NCBI GenBank assembly: GCA_945877175.1
Contig: CAMCRC010000007.1
Coordinates: forward strand, 1 to 57,121
Length of the DNA: 57,121 nucleotides
Origin: Klebsiella pneumoniae
GTDB lineage: Bacteria; Pseudomonadota; Gammaproteobacteria; Pseudomonadales; Pseudohongiellaceae
Reading direction: 5' to 3'
The first letter of the stretch is position 1. The number at the start of each line of letters is the position of its first letter. Under the pieces are notes generated by a model. It searched no databases. It worked only from the letters and a program-made list of their open reading frames with translations, and was not told where the DNA came from. This document shows positions 38,827 through 46,744 of this stretch, piece by piece. The translations under genes and the position numbers were made by a program.

Positions 38827-40459
38827 CAGCGTCCCGGCAGTGATTTATCAGGCCATTCGTCGAGCCGTCGAAGGCTGCGCACTCGGCAGTATCCGTGAGA
38901 GCCACGTACAGCTTATCACCCAGCTGCTTGCCCAGCTCCACGCCCCACTGATCAAAGGCGTTGATGTGCCAGATGACGCTTTCCACGAACACCTTGTGCT
39001 CATAGAGGGCGATCAGGCTGCCGAGCGCGGTGGCATTGAGCTGCTCCAGCAGGAGGGTGTTGCTGGGCTTGTTGCCAAGGATGCGCTTGTGGCGCGCGAG
39101 CACATGAGCACTGGCGGCGTCGCGGCCCTGCGCAAGCAGTTCTGCCAAGGCATCTTCGTCACTCTTGCCCTGCATCAGCGCCTGACTCTGGCTGAAGCAG
39201 TTGGCCAGCAGGTGCACGTGCTGGTCCGCATCCTGGAGGTGCTGAGTGTGCACGATGCCGATGAAGTCAGCGGGAATGAGGTGAGTGCCCTGATGGAGCA
39301 GCTGATGGAAGGAATGCTGTCCGTTGGTACCGGCACTGCCCCAGACAATGGGACCGCTGCCGATGCGCAGGGCTTCGCCATCCCTGTCGACCGACTTGCC
39401 GAGGCTCTCCATCTCGAGTTGCTGCAGAAACGCCGGGAACAAGTGCAAGGCCTGGCTGTAGGGCAGAATCGCCTGACTGCCTGCGCCTGCAAAGCTGCAG
39501 TACCACACGGCCAGCAGGCCCATGATGACAGGCATGTTGGCGTCCAGTGGTGCGTCACGAAAGTGTAAGTCCATCAGACTGGCGCCGTGCAGCAGCTCGC
39601 GGAAGGTGTTCATGCCACAGGCCAGCGCGATGGGCAGGCCGATGGCGGACCACAGGGAGTAGCGCCCGCCTACCCAGTCCCACAGCGGGAAGATGTTCTC
39701 GGGGTCGATGCCGAAGGCCTGCGCCTTGGCAACATTGGCTGAGACAGCCACGAAATGACGGGCGATCTGCGTTTCGTCGCCGCCATTGTCCAGATACCAG
39801 CGGCGGGCGAGTGCGGCGTTCTGGCGCGTCTCCAGCGTTGAAAACGTCTTGGAGGCCACGATGAAGAGAGTGGTCTGTGGGTGAGCCCCAGCCAGCGCCG
39901 TGCGCATGTGGTCAGGGTCCACATTGGATACAAAGACTGTCTGCAACTGAGGCACATGCCAGTGCCGCAGTGCTTCGGTGACCATGGCGGGGCCCAGATC
40001 AGAGCCCCCGATGCCGATGTTGATGACCGTCGCGATGGATTTGCCCGTGTATCCCTTCCAGTCGCCGGAATGCACCCGCGTCACGAAGGCATCCATCTTC
40101 GCCAGTGTGGCGGCCACGGCGGCGTTGTACTCAGGGTCGGCCTCCGGCAAGGCGGTGCGCAGGGCGACATGCAGCACCTGGCGATTCTCGGTGTTGTTGA
40201 TGCGGTCGCCCCGGTACATCGCCTTGATGGCGTCGGGCAGGCCAGTCTCACGTGCGAGGTCCAGCAACAGTTCGCGGGTTTCGGCCGTCAGCAGGTTCTT
40301 CGAATAGTCCAGAAACAGTGCGTCGGAGCGCAGGCTGAAGTGTTCGAAGCGCTGGGGATCTTCAGAGAAAAGCTGGGAGATGGTGGTCCCGGCGGAGTGC
40401 AGATTCAGGTAATGCGAAGCGAGTTTTTGCCATGATCTGCTGCGGCTGGGGCTTGTCAT
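38813..40459 (-). CDS. pgi: Glucose-6-phosphate isomerase
   Basis: A 548-residue glycolytic enzyme. Signatures: VINIGIGGSDLGPAMVTEAL (sugar phosphate loop), FIVASKTFSTLETRQNA, VGGRYSLWSAIGLPIAL, the catalytic Glu region MESLGKSVDRDG and QWGVELGKQLGDKLY near the end. The length is normal. The stop overlaps the next gene by 14 bases; upstream is the tRNA-Thr promoter on the other strand. Confidence 0.97.
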   Translation of the reverse strand: MTSPSRSRSWQKLASHYLNLHSAGTTISQLFSEDPQRFEHFSLRSDALFLDYSKNLLTAETRELLLDLARETGLPDAIKAMYRGDRINNTENRQVLHVALRTALPEADPEYNAAVAATLAKMDAFVTRVHSGDWKGYTGKSIATVINIGIGGSDLGPAMVTEALRHWHVPQLQTVFVSNVDPDHMRTALAGAHPQTTLFIVASKTFSTLETRQNAALARRWYLDNGGDETQIARHFVAVSANVAKAQAFGIDPENIFPLWDWVGGRYSLWSAIGLPIALACGMNTFRELLHGASLMDLHFRDAPLDANMPVIMGLLAVWYCSFAGAGSQAILPYSQALHLFPAFLQQLEMESLGKSVDRDGEALRIGSGPIVWGSAGTNGQHSFHQLLHQGTHLIPADFIGIVHTQHLQDADQHVHLLANCFSQSQALMQGKSDEDALAELLAQGRDAASAHVLARHKRILGNKPSNTLLLEQLNATALGSLIALYEHKVFVESVIWHINAFDQWGVELGKQLGDKLYVALTDTAECAAFDGSTNGLINHCRDADERA

Positions 40460-40556
40460 TGCTGGGTTCTGCCTGGGTGCTGATGAAGGGTACAGAGTCA
40501 GGGCTAAGCTAGCGCATTATCCTGGGGGGTTCAATGAAAGCCCTGGCAAAAAGTCG

Positions 40557-40585
40557 TTGCTCGGCCGTGGAAGGATTGGTAGTAT
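40557..40585 (+). promoter_or_regulatory. tRNA-Thr promoter
   Basis: -35 TTGCTC (40557-40562) and -10 TAGTAT (40580-40585) are separated by 17 bases. The bases after the -10 are GCGCGCCC, a G+C-rich discriminator typical of stable-RNA promoters under stringent control. The tRNA begins 35 bases after the -10. Confidence 0.7.
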
Positions 40586-40620
40586 GCGCGCCCTGTACGT
40601 CCAAGACGTCATGTTTCAAT

Positions 40621-40696
<76 letters not shown>

Positions 40697-40701
40697 CTAC
40701 C

Positions 40702-40917
40702 TCAAAGGCTTGCAGAAATGCAGGCCTTTCTCATTTGCGCCATATGTCTCTCGATGTAACGGTGGACGCCGGCAATTTTATTTACTCGCAATAATGATGG
40801 CCAGCCAGCGAAGACGAAAACTGTTCCAAACGCGTCGATCAAACCAACTTCCCCAGACCCCACCTCAAATACGGGGACGTCAAAACAACTTTCCAAGACT
40901 GCGACTGATTTAGTCAT
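40702..40917 (-). CDS. Possible small protein coupled to the DUF3429 gene
   Basis: A 71-residue open frame whose ATG overlaps the preceding stop in ATGA. No family is recognised. It reads MTKSVAVLESCFDVPVFEVG and then mixed hydrophobic segments. The last residues run through the tRNA terminator, which argues against it. I give it low confidence. Confidence 0.25.
   Translation of the reverse strand: MTKSVAVLESCFDVPVFEVGSGEVGLIDAFGTVFVFAGWPSLLRVNKIAGVHRYIERHMAQMRKACISASL
40704..40729 (+). terminator. Intrinsic terminator of tRNA-Thr
   Basis: An 11-bp stem with one G-U pair (AAAGGCTTGCA / TGCAGGCCTTT), loop GAAA, starting 8 bases after the tRNA CCA. The U-tract is short. It overlaps the end of a possible small ORF on the minus strand. 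Confidence 0.7.
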
Positions 40918-41369
40918 CCAAGCCCTTGCACCGCCCCTGCTATCAACAACAAGCAGATCACCACAATGATCGACGCGTTGCGCCGCAAGTGAAAAAACCA
41001 CTCCGCGTGGATGTCAGCACTGCGCAGCTTCATATCCAGACCGAACAGACACACAAAGCAAAAAATATGCAGTAGCGTGATGGCCAATTGATGTGTCGCC
41101 AGCAATGACACCCACGCGAGCAGCGCCACGACATTGCTGATGATCAGCAGATTACGTGGGCATCTGTCCGTAAAATACAGATAAGCAGCCCAGTGGATGC
41201 CGCACAGGAAAGAGATAATTACTGCGCTGTAGGTGCTGGCGATGAACGCCCCGTCCAGCTGCGCCAAGGGCAGTAGCGTTGGAAAATACAGCAGGATTAC
41301 AGACCCGATCAGCGGCAACGTGCCGCTGTAGGTGAGCGTTTTTGCAATATGGATGTCGAGCTGTTTCAT
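40914..41369 (-). CDS. DUF3429 membrane protein
   Basis: A 151-residue integral membrane protein with about five hydrophobic segments (for example PLIGSVILLYFPTLLPLAQ, YSAVIISFLCGIHWAAYLYF, NLLIISNVVALLAWVSLLA). SFLCGIHWAAYLYF is characteristic of DUF3429. The function is unknown; family members are often next to light- or photolyase-related genes in marine bacteria, as here. ATG at 41369 was preferred over 41396 for its fit to the family start. Confidence 0.75.
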   Translation of the reverse strand: MKQLDIHIAKTLTYSGTLPLIGSVILLYFPTLLPLAQLDGAFIASTYSAVIISFLCGIHWAAYLYFTDRCPRNLLIISNVVALLAWVSLLATHQLAITLLHIFCFVCLFGLDMKLRSADIHAEWFFHLRRNASIIVVICLLLIAGAVQGLG

Positions 41370-41405
41370 GGTGTATCCAGACCGTTCTGCCGGCATACAA
41401 GATCG

Positions 41406-41834
41406 TCAGGCAGGTGCGCCGCCGTTGTGAAGGAAAGCACTTTTTTCCACCTTGCTCCAGTATTGAAAAAAGCGGCGGGCTTCTGTTGTTTTTTCCATGA
41501 CTGCAAAAACGTCGTCGTCGACGACATTGAGAGGGGTCGCTGGGGTGATGCCCGCAAATTTTGAAAGAATCGAGGGATTATTGGTCGCAGGCACGTAAAG
41601 CATTGAGGGTGTCATGGCCACAACGATAGTTCGCGTATCGCCGCGAACAACATCGACGGGGAGATCGCACAAGGTCTCGTAAATAAAGACCAGTCGCTTC
41701 AGGCTGTAGTTTGCTCGGCGAAGATATTCGTCATCCCACACGTAAATTGCCTTCGTGCCAATGGGTGCGACATTAAAAATCGGGTGCGTTATCCGCAGGG
41801 CGCCTTCGTGTAAACAAATCAACGCCGGGTTCAT
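41406..41834 (-). CDS. Photolyase alpha/beta-domain-like half protein
   Basis: A 142-residue protein resembling the N-terminal Rossmann-like half of photolyases: ALICLHEGALRITHPIFNVA (compare LVWFRxDLRxxDNPAL), IYVWDDEYLRRANYSLKRLV-FIYETL, and DLPVDVVRGD. It lacks the FAD-binding half. The ATG overlaps the stop of the upstream FAD-domain gene in ATGA, so the two halves are made together, in reversed order to normal phr. It might bind an antenna chromophore; that is inference. Confidence 0.6.
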   Translation of the reverse strand: MNPALICLHEGALRITHPIFNVAPIGTKAIYVWDDEYLRRANYSLKRLVFIYETLCDLPVDVVRGDTRTIVVAMTPSMLYVPATNNPSILSKFAGITPATPLNVVDDDVFAVMEKTTEARRFFQYWSKVEKSAFLHNGGAPA

Positions 41835-42622
41835 AGTGACCTGCTCAAATTTGGAAAAAGTTGTTCTTGGAGCGTTTCATAACTTGCGTGAAGCGGCTGA
41901 TTGGTCTGCGGTGAGGTGTCGACCTGTCCGCCGAAATACTTGCTGACGTTCTCAAGATTGAACAGATAGGCTTTGTGGCTGAAGGTGCTCGCGACCCATT
42001 GCCAGGACAAGTTATTGCTGGCCAGATCGCCATCCAGAAGGTGGTGTAAAAACCATTGGGCGCCAGCCTGCCACTTTACCCGTCGAAAATGGACTACATA
42101 GCTCGCCAGATACATGCGGGCGTGATTATGGACATAACCGGTTTGTATCAGCTCTTTGATAAACGCATCGATGCACGCGACGCCGGTGTTTCCATCGGTA
42201 ATGTCCGCCGGCAATACGCCCGCATAATCGCACGCGCTGAAACCAGTTTTGTATGGCTCGATATCGTCCCACGCCCACTCAGGATGCGCGGATAACAACC
42301 GCTGCCAGAAATCCCGCCACGCGAGTTCCTGAAGGAATTTGGTGATCTGCACCGGTTCGCCGCAACGGCTGAGGGCGTGATTACGCACTTCATTGAGACT
42401 CAGAATGCCGTGGTGAATATAAGGCGAGAGCCCGGTTATTTTTCCATCACCAAAATTTCGTGTGCGGCCGTACGCAACAGGATCAACCCGTGCGAGCATT
42501 TTCTCCGCCGACTGCCTGCCGCCTTGAATATGGCTGGGCCCGCCTGCTGCCCAAGGCGCGAGGGCGGCTACAAAATCTGTCAGGCTTTCGCGATTATCAA
42601 AATTTTTCTGGAGTAACTGCAT
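41831..42622 (-). CDS. FAD-binding-domain half of a photolyase/cryptochrome-like protein
   Basis: A 263-residue protein equal to the C-terminal helical FAD domain: LSPYIHHGILSLNEVRNHAL, QELAWRDFWQRLLSAHPEWAW, VACIDAFIKELIQTGYVHNH-ARMYLASYV, the FAD phosphate region LLDGDLASNNLSWQWVAST, and FNLENVSKYFGG. The N-terminal alpha/beta half is absent here and supplied by the next gene. ATG 42622 was chosen; a TTG at 42637 is also in frame. Whether it repairs DNA or senses light is not decided by sequence. Confidence 0.8.
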   Translation of the reverse strand: MQLLQKNFDNRESLTDFVAALAPWAAGGPSHIQGGRQSAEKMLARVDPVAYGRTRNFGDGKITGLSPYIHHGILSLNEVRNHALSRCGEPVQITKFLQELAWRDFWQRLLSAHPEWAWDDIEPYKTGFSACDYAGVLPADITDGNTGVACIDAFIKELIQTGYVHNHARMYLASYVVHFRRVKWQAGAQWFLHHLLDGDLASNNLSWQWVASTFSHKAYLFNLENVSKYFGGQVDTSPQTNQPLHASYETLQEQLFPNLSRSL

Positions 42623-42754
42623 CCATGGCACCTGCAAGTGAAAACATGAGACAAATACGATTGTTTAGACCTGCTGGATTGCGGCGTGCTGCACGCCAAG
42701 AAACGGTCAGGATTCTGGAGTATCGGATGCTTGCCAACATAGGCAAGTTTGTCG

Positions 42755-42783
42755 AATATACTTCAAGCTCAAGCAGCGCACAA
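42755..42783 (-). promoter_or_regulatory. Promoter of the split photolyase operon
   Basis: On the minus strand -35 TTGTGC (42778-42783) and -10 TATATT (42755-42760) are 17 bases apart. This is a good sigma-70 promoter about 130 bases before the FAD-domain gene. Spaced AT-rich repeats lie just upstream of the -35. Confidence 0.55.
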
Positions 42784-42801
42784 AGTACGTGAGAAGTCGG
42801 A

Positions 42802-42828
42802 ATGATTAATATAACTATATGATTAATA
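42802..42828. repeat. 17-bp spaced direct repeat, likely operator
   Basis: ATGATTAATA occurs at 42802-42811 and at 42819-42828, 17 bases apart. The sequence between and after is strongly AT-rich (up to about 42850), unlike the surrounding DNA. It sits immediately upstream of the minus-strand -35 box, so it could be an operator or an UP-like element for the photolyase operon. Confidence 0.5.
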
Positions 42829-42904
42829 AAAACATATAAACTATATTAGCATGAATCCATAGCCTTCCTGGCGTTACAATCCCTGCAAATCTCTGGAGTG
42901 AGCC

Positions 42905-43354
42905 ATGTCAGTGTTCTTTCGCCATCGTATGTGCCTTCTTGCCCTGCTGCTTGCCTTGCCGTGGGCCGGGCCGGTGCGCGCGGAGACTGCGCTGGAAAGT
43001 GTGCGCATCACAAGCCGTCTGGACCTGAACTCCATCCTCATCAGCGGAGTGGACATCGTGTTCTTCTACGACGACAGCATCGTCGGCAGCGAGCCCATGA
43101 CCGCATTCAGCTGGTACTCCCGCAAACGGGAACTGCGCGAGACGCAGGCCGAGCGCTTCGACTTCGTCAACACCGTCATTCCCCAGGGCTTCGACTCGGC
43201 ATCGCCCACGCTGCCGGCGCGTCATCGTGAGGCCCTACGTGTGCTGGTGTTCAGCGAGCACCAGAACTCGCAGTCGGCGGCATTCGACATTACCGCCATG
43301 ACCCGTGTGCTGATCGAAATAGACCAGTTCGGCCTGCTCGTCTCGGAACGCTGA
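42905..43354 (+). CDS. Exported hypothetical protein
   Basis: A 149-residue protein with a signal peptide (about 1-26, ending PVRA-E). The mature part has no recognised domain. It has VRITSRLDLNSILISGVDIV and a region of alternating strands, with no Cys in the mature part. SD-like GGAG lies 8 bases before the ATG. The function is unknown. It starts the plus-strand accessory region after the AT-rich spacer. Confidence 0.7.
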   Translation: MSVFFRHRMCLLALLLALPWAGPVRAETALESVRITSRLDLNSILISGVDIVFFYDDSIVGSEPMTAFSWYSRKRELRETQAERFDFVNTVIPQGFDSASPTLPARHREALRVLVFSEHQNSQSAAFDITAMTRVLIEIDQFGLLVSER

Positions 43355-43443
43355 ACCTTTGCCCGCAAGGCCGTTGTATAAACCGGGATGCTCGATTACC
43401 CTGCCTTGCACTTCCATGACCCATTACAAGAAAGGGGAAGAAC

Positions 43444-44451
43444 ATGCTCAGCCGCCTGGTTTCATTCGTTGTTGCCATCGGTCTCGCCGCGCCACTGAGC
43501 GCAATGGCACAGACTGCCGACAGCCCTTACATTGCGCCGCGCAATGAATGGGGTCAGCCCGATCTTCGCGGTGTGTGGAACTTCAGTTCGAACACGCCTC
43601 TGGAACGTCCGGCTCAATATGCCGATCAGGAATTCCTGAGCGACGACGACGTGGCGCGTATCCGCGCCGAAGCGTTGGAAGACATCGCACGTTCCGATGG
43701 CAATTCCTCCCAGGGCGGCGTGGGTGGCTACAACCAGTTTTGGGTCGAAGGACTGCCGCTGGAGGACAATCGCCGCTCCTCGCTCATCATAGATCCGCCC
43801 AATGGTCGAATGCCCGCCCGCGTGGCCGGAGCTCCCGTGGCCTTCGGTGGTCTGGGTCCCGACATCCAGGGCGAGCGGCCCGTGCGTTTCGCCGTGGGTG
43901 GCATCGGCAAGGATGGCCCGGAGGACCGCGGGCTTTCGGAGCGCTGCCTGCTGGGTTTCAATTCCGTGCCGCCCTTCATGCCCAGCATGTACAACAACAA
44001 TGTGCAGCTGTTCCAGAATGGCGACCACTTCGTGATCTTCAACGAGATGATCCATGAGGCCCGCATCGTGCCCATCGACGGGCGCCCGCACCTGCCGGAG
44101 AGCGTGGAACAGTGGACCGGCGATTCCCGCGGTTACTGGGACGGCGACACCCTGGTGGTGGAAACCAGGAATTTCACCGACAAGACCCAGAGTTTTCGCG
44201 GCACGGGCATCTCGAAAAACATGCAGCTGACCGAGCGCTTCACCCGCGTGGCGGACGACGAGGTGCACTATGTCTTCACCGTCAATGACCCCCAGGCCTT
44301 CGTGGCCCCCGTCACCGTGCTGGTGCCGATGCACAAGACGGAAGACGAGCTGTACGAGTACGCCTGTCACGAAGGCAACTACGGCATGGTGAACATTCTG
44401 CGCGGCGCCCGCGTGGAAGAGGGCACCTGGGTGGATTCAAGCGGCAACTGA
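43444..44451 (+). CDS. Secreted protein of the GYWDGDTLVV family (paralog 1)
   Basis: A 335-residue exported protein (signal about 1-22, ending AMAQ). The mature start WGQPDLRGVWNFSSNTPLER, DPPNGRMP, FNEMIHEARIVPIDGRPHLP and GYWDGDTLVVETRNFTD form a pattern I recognise from unannotated secreted proteins of environmental proteobacteria and acidobacteria. The function is not established. A shorter relative follows 19 bases downstream. Ribosome site AAGAAAGGGGAAG lies before the ATG. Confidence 0.8.
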   Translation: MLSRLVSFVVAIGLAAPLSAMAQTADSPYIAPRNEWGQPDLRGVWNFSSNTPLERPAQYADQEFLSDDDVARIRAEALEDIARSDGNSSQGGVGGYNQFWVEGLPLEDNRRSSLIIDPPNGRMPARVAGAPVAFGGLGPDIQGERPVRFAVGGIGKDGPEDRGLSERCLLGFNSVPPFMPSMYNNNVQLFQNGDHFVIFNEMIHEARIVPIDGRPHLPESVEQWTGDSRGYWDGDTLVVETRNFTDKTQSFRGTGISKNMQLTERFTRVADDEVHYVFTVNDPQAFVAPVTVLVPMHKTEDELYEYACHEGNYGMVNILRGARVEEGTWVDSSGN

Positions 44452-44470
44452 ACAGGAAGAAGGTCTGGAC

Positions 44471-45277
44471 ATGAAGAAGATCGTGAAGAACTCTGTGTTG
44501 CTGTTTGTCGCACTGTGCAGTCTGGCCAGTGCGCCGCTCTTTGCACAGAGCAGCGACATTCCCCGCACCCCCGATGGCAAGCCGGATTTCAACGGCATCT
44601 GGCAGACCTTGGGCACTGCCCACTGGGATCTGCAGACCCACGCGTCCCGCCCCGGGCCGGTGGTCGAGATGGGCGCCCTGGCGGCGATCCCCGGTGGCAT
44701 GGGCGTGGTGCAGGGCGGCAACATCCCCTACAAGCCCGAGGCGCTCCAGAAGAAACTGGAGAACCAGGCCAACTGGCTGCAGCTCGACCCGATTGTGAAA
44801 TGCTATCTGCCCGGGGTGCCAAGAGCGACGTACCTGCCTTACCCTTTCCAGATTTTCCAGGCGCCCGACACCACGCTCATCACCTATGAGTTTGCCGGCG
44901 CCGACCGCATGGTCTACATGGATCAGCCTGACTTCGCCTCACAGGTGGACAGCTGGATGGGCCACAACATCGGACACTGGGAAGGCGACACGCTGGTCAT
45001 CACCGTGACCGGCCAGATGCCTGACTCGTGGTTCGACAGCGCCGGCAACTGGCACAGCTATCAGCTGGTGGTGGAGGAACGCTACACGCTCATGGGTGCG
45101 AACCATATCCAGTACGAAGCCACCATCACCGATCCGGAAGTGTTCACCGAACCCTGGACAATCAGCATGCCGCTGTATCGCCGTCTCGACCCCGGCATGC
45201 AGCTGATTGAATTCAAGTGCGTGGAATACGTGGAAGAGCTGCTGTACGGGCAGTTCCGCAAGCCAGTCATCGAGTAG
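44471..45277 (+). CDS. Secreted protein of the GHWEGDTLV family (paralog 2)
   Basis: A 268-residue exported protein (signal about 1-25, ending LFAQ). PRTPDGKPDFNGIWQTL, DPIVKCYLPGVPRATYLPYP-FQIFQ and IGHWEGDTLVITVTGQMP show the same core pattern as the preceding gene, so the two are likely diverged paralogs. The function is unknown. It starts 19 bases after paralog 1, so one transcript is probable; the M20 peptidase follows 89 bases later. Confidence 0.8.
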   Translation: MKKIVKNSVLLFVALCSLASAPLFAQSSDIPRTPDGKPDFNGIWQTLGTAHWDLQTHASRPGPVVEMGALAAIPGGMGVVQGGNIPYKPEALQKKLENQANWLQLDPIVKCYLPGVPRATYLPYPFQIFQAPDTTLITYEFAGADRMVYMDQPDFASQVDSWMGHNIGHWEGDTLVITVTGQMPDSWFDSAGNWHSYQLVVEERYTLMGANHIQYEATITDPEVFTEPWTISMPLYRRLDPGMQLIEFKCVEYVEELLYGQFRKPVIE

Positions 45278-45366
45278 TCGGAAAATTCGGCACAGCTCTT
45301 GCTGCCTCGATTCTTTCGACTCCAAACCCTGTACTTTCACACTTGTTCTCTGGGAGATCTGCCTCC

Positions 45367-46731
45367 ATGCGTCCTTACGCCCTGCTGGTGCTGTTGAGCC
45401 TGCTGCCTGCCTCGTTGCAGGCGCAAACCATTGAAGATGAAGCGGTTGCGTGGCTTCAGGAGTTCATCAAGGTGGATACCATCAACCCGCCTGGCAACGA
45501 ATACCGTGCCGTGGAGTTCTATTCGCGCATCTTCGAAGCCGAAGGAATTGCCTTCGAAACGGCCGAGAGCGCACCAGGACGGGGCAATATCTGGGCGCGG
45601 CTGGAGGGGGGCGACGAGCCGGCGCTGATCCTGCTGCAGCATACCGACGTGGTGCCCGCCGAGATGGAGTACTGGACCATCGAGCCGCTGTCGGGCGAGA
45701 TCCGCGACGGCTACATCCTGGGCCGCGGCGCCCGCGACATGAAGGGCACCGGCATCTCCCATCTGGCCGCCTTCCTCAGTCTGCACCGGGCAGGCCTGCC
45801 CCTGAACCGTGACGTGGTGTTCGTGGCCAGTGCCGACGAAGAGGCCGGTGGCGAGTTCGGCGTGGGCTGGCTGATCGAGAACCGCCCCGAGATCTTCGAA
45901 GGCGCCGGCTTGCTGCTCAACGAAGGCGGCAGTGGCAGCCGCTCCGGGGATGACATCGTGTTTGGTGTGGAAGTGACGCAGAAGGTGCCGGTGTGGCTGC
46001 GCCTGACGGCCGTGGACGTGCCGGGACACGGCTCCTCGCCACGCACCACCAGTTCGGTGACGCGCATTGTCGACGCGCTGGCCATCCTGCGTGAGAACCC
46101 GTTCCCACCCCGTGTGGTCGGCCCGGTGGATACTTATTTCAAAGGCCTCGCCGAAGGCCGCAGTGATGACTGGGGTGTGGCCTTCAGCAATATGTCCCTG
46201 GCGGTGCAGGACCCGGATTTTCTCGCGCGCCTGCAGGAAGACAATCCCGGGCGCCATGCGCTGATCCGCGACACCTGTTCCATGACCCGGCTCAGTGGTT
46301 CCTCCAAGATCAACGTGGTGCCGCCTGAAGCCTGGGCCGAGCTGGACTGCCGCATTCTGCCGGACCGTCCTTCCGAGGTCTTCGTGGCCGAGCTGAGTGA
46401 GCTGATTGCCGACACCGGCGTGGAAGTGGTCGTGATCATGGCCTTCACGCCGGCGATCTCCGAGACTACCTCGCGGCTGTTCAGCGCCATCGAGCGCGTC
46501 ACCCGCGAGCTGCACCCGGGCTCCCGCGTGCTGCCCTCGGTCAGCACCGGCTTCACCGACAGCCATTTCACGCGGGATCAGGGCATCGTCAGTTACGGCT
46601 TCGACCCGATCATCACCGAAGTGGGCGAGGCCACCGGCGTGCACGGCAATGACGAGCGCATCCGCGTGGACGCCTTCCGCCGGGGCGTCAGCGACATGCG
46701 CGCCATCGTGCGTGACGTGGTGTACAACTGA
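45367..46731 (+). CDS. Exported M20-family metallopeptidase
   Basis: A 454-residue M20/M25/M40 peptidase with a signal peptide (about 1-19, ending LQAQ). Zinc ligands and catalytic residues are seen in ILLQHTDVVPAEME, GRGARDMKGTGISHLAAFLS and ASADEEAGGEFG, with the lid-domain dimerisation region (VPVWLRLTAVDVPGHGS) and a C-terminal His in HGNDERI. It would cleave peptides or acylated amino acids in the periplasm. ATG 45367 was chosen because the signal peptide begins there. Confidence 0.9.
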   Translation: MRPYALLVLLSLLPASLQAQTIEDEAVAWLQEFIKVDTINPPGNEYRAVEFYSRIFEAEGIAFETAESAPGRGNIWARLEGGDEPALILLQHTDVVPAEMEYWTIEPLSGEIRDGYILGRGARDMKGTGISHLAAFLSLHRAGLPLNRDVVFVASADEEAGGEFGVGWLIENRPEIFEGAGLLLNEGGSGSRSGDDIVFGVEVTQKVPVWLRLTAVDVPGHGSSPRTTSSVTRIVDALAILRENPFPPRVVGPVDTYFKGLAEGRSDDWGVAFSNMSLAVQDPDFLARLQEDNPGRHALIRDTCSMTRLSGSSKINVVPPEAWAELDCRILPDRPSEVFVAELSELIADTGVEVVVIMAFTPAISETTSRLFSAIERVTRELHPGSRVLPSVSTGFTDSHFTRDQGIVSYGFDPIITEVGEATGVHGNDERIRVDAFRRGVSDMRAIVRDVVYN

Positions 46732-46744
46732 AGTGCAGGCCCGC

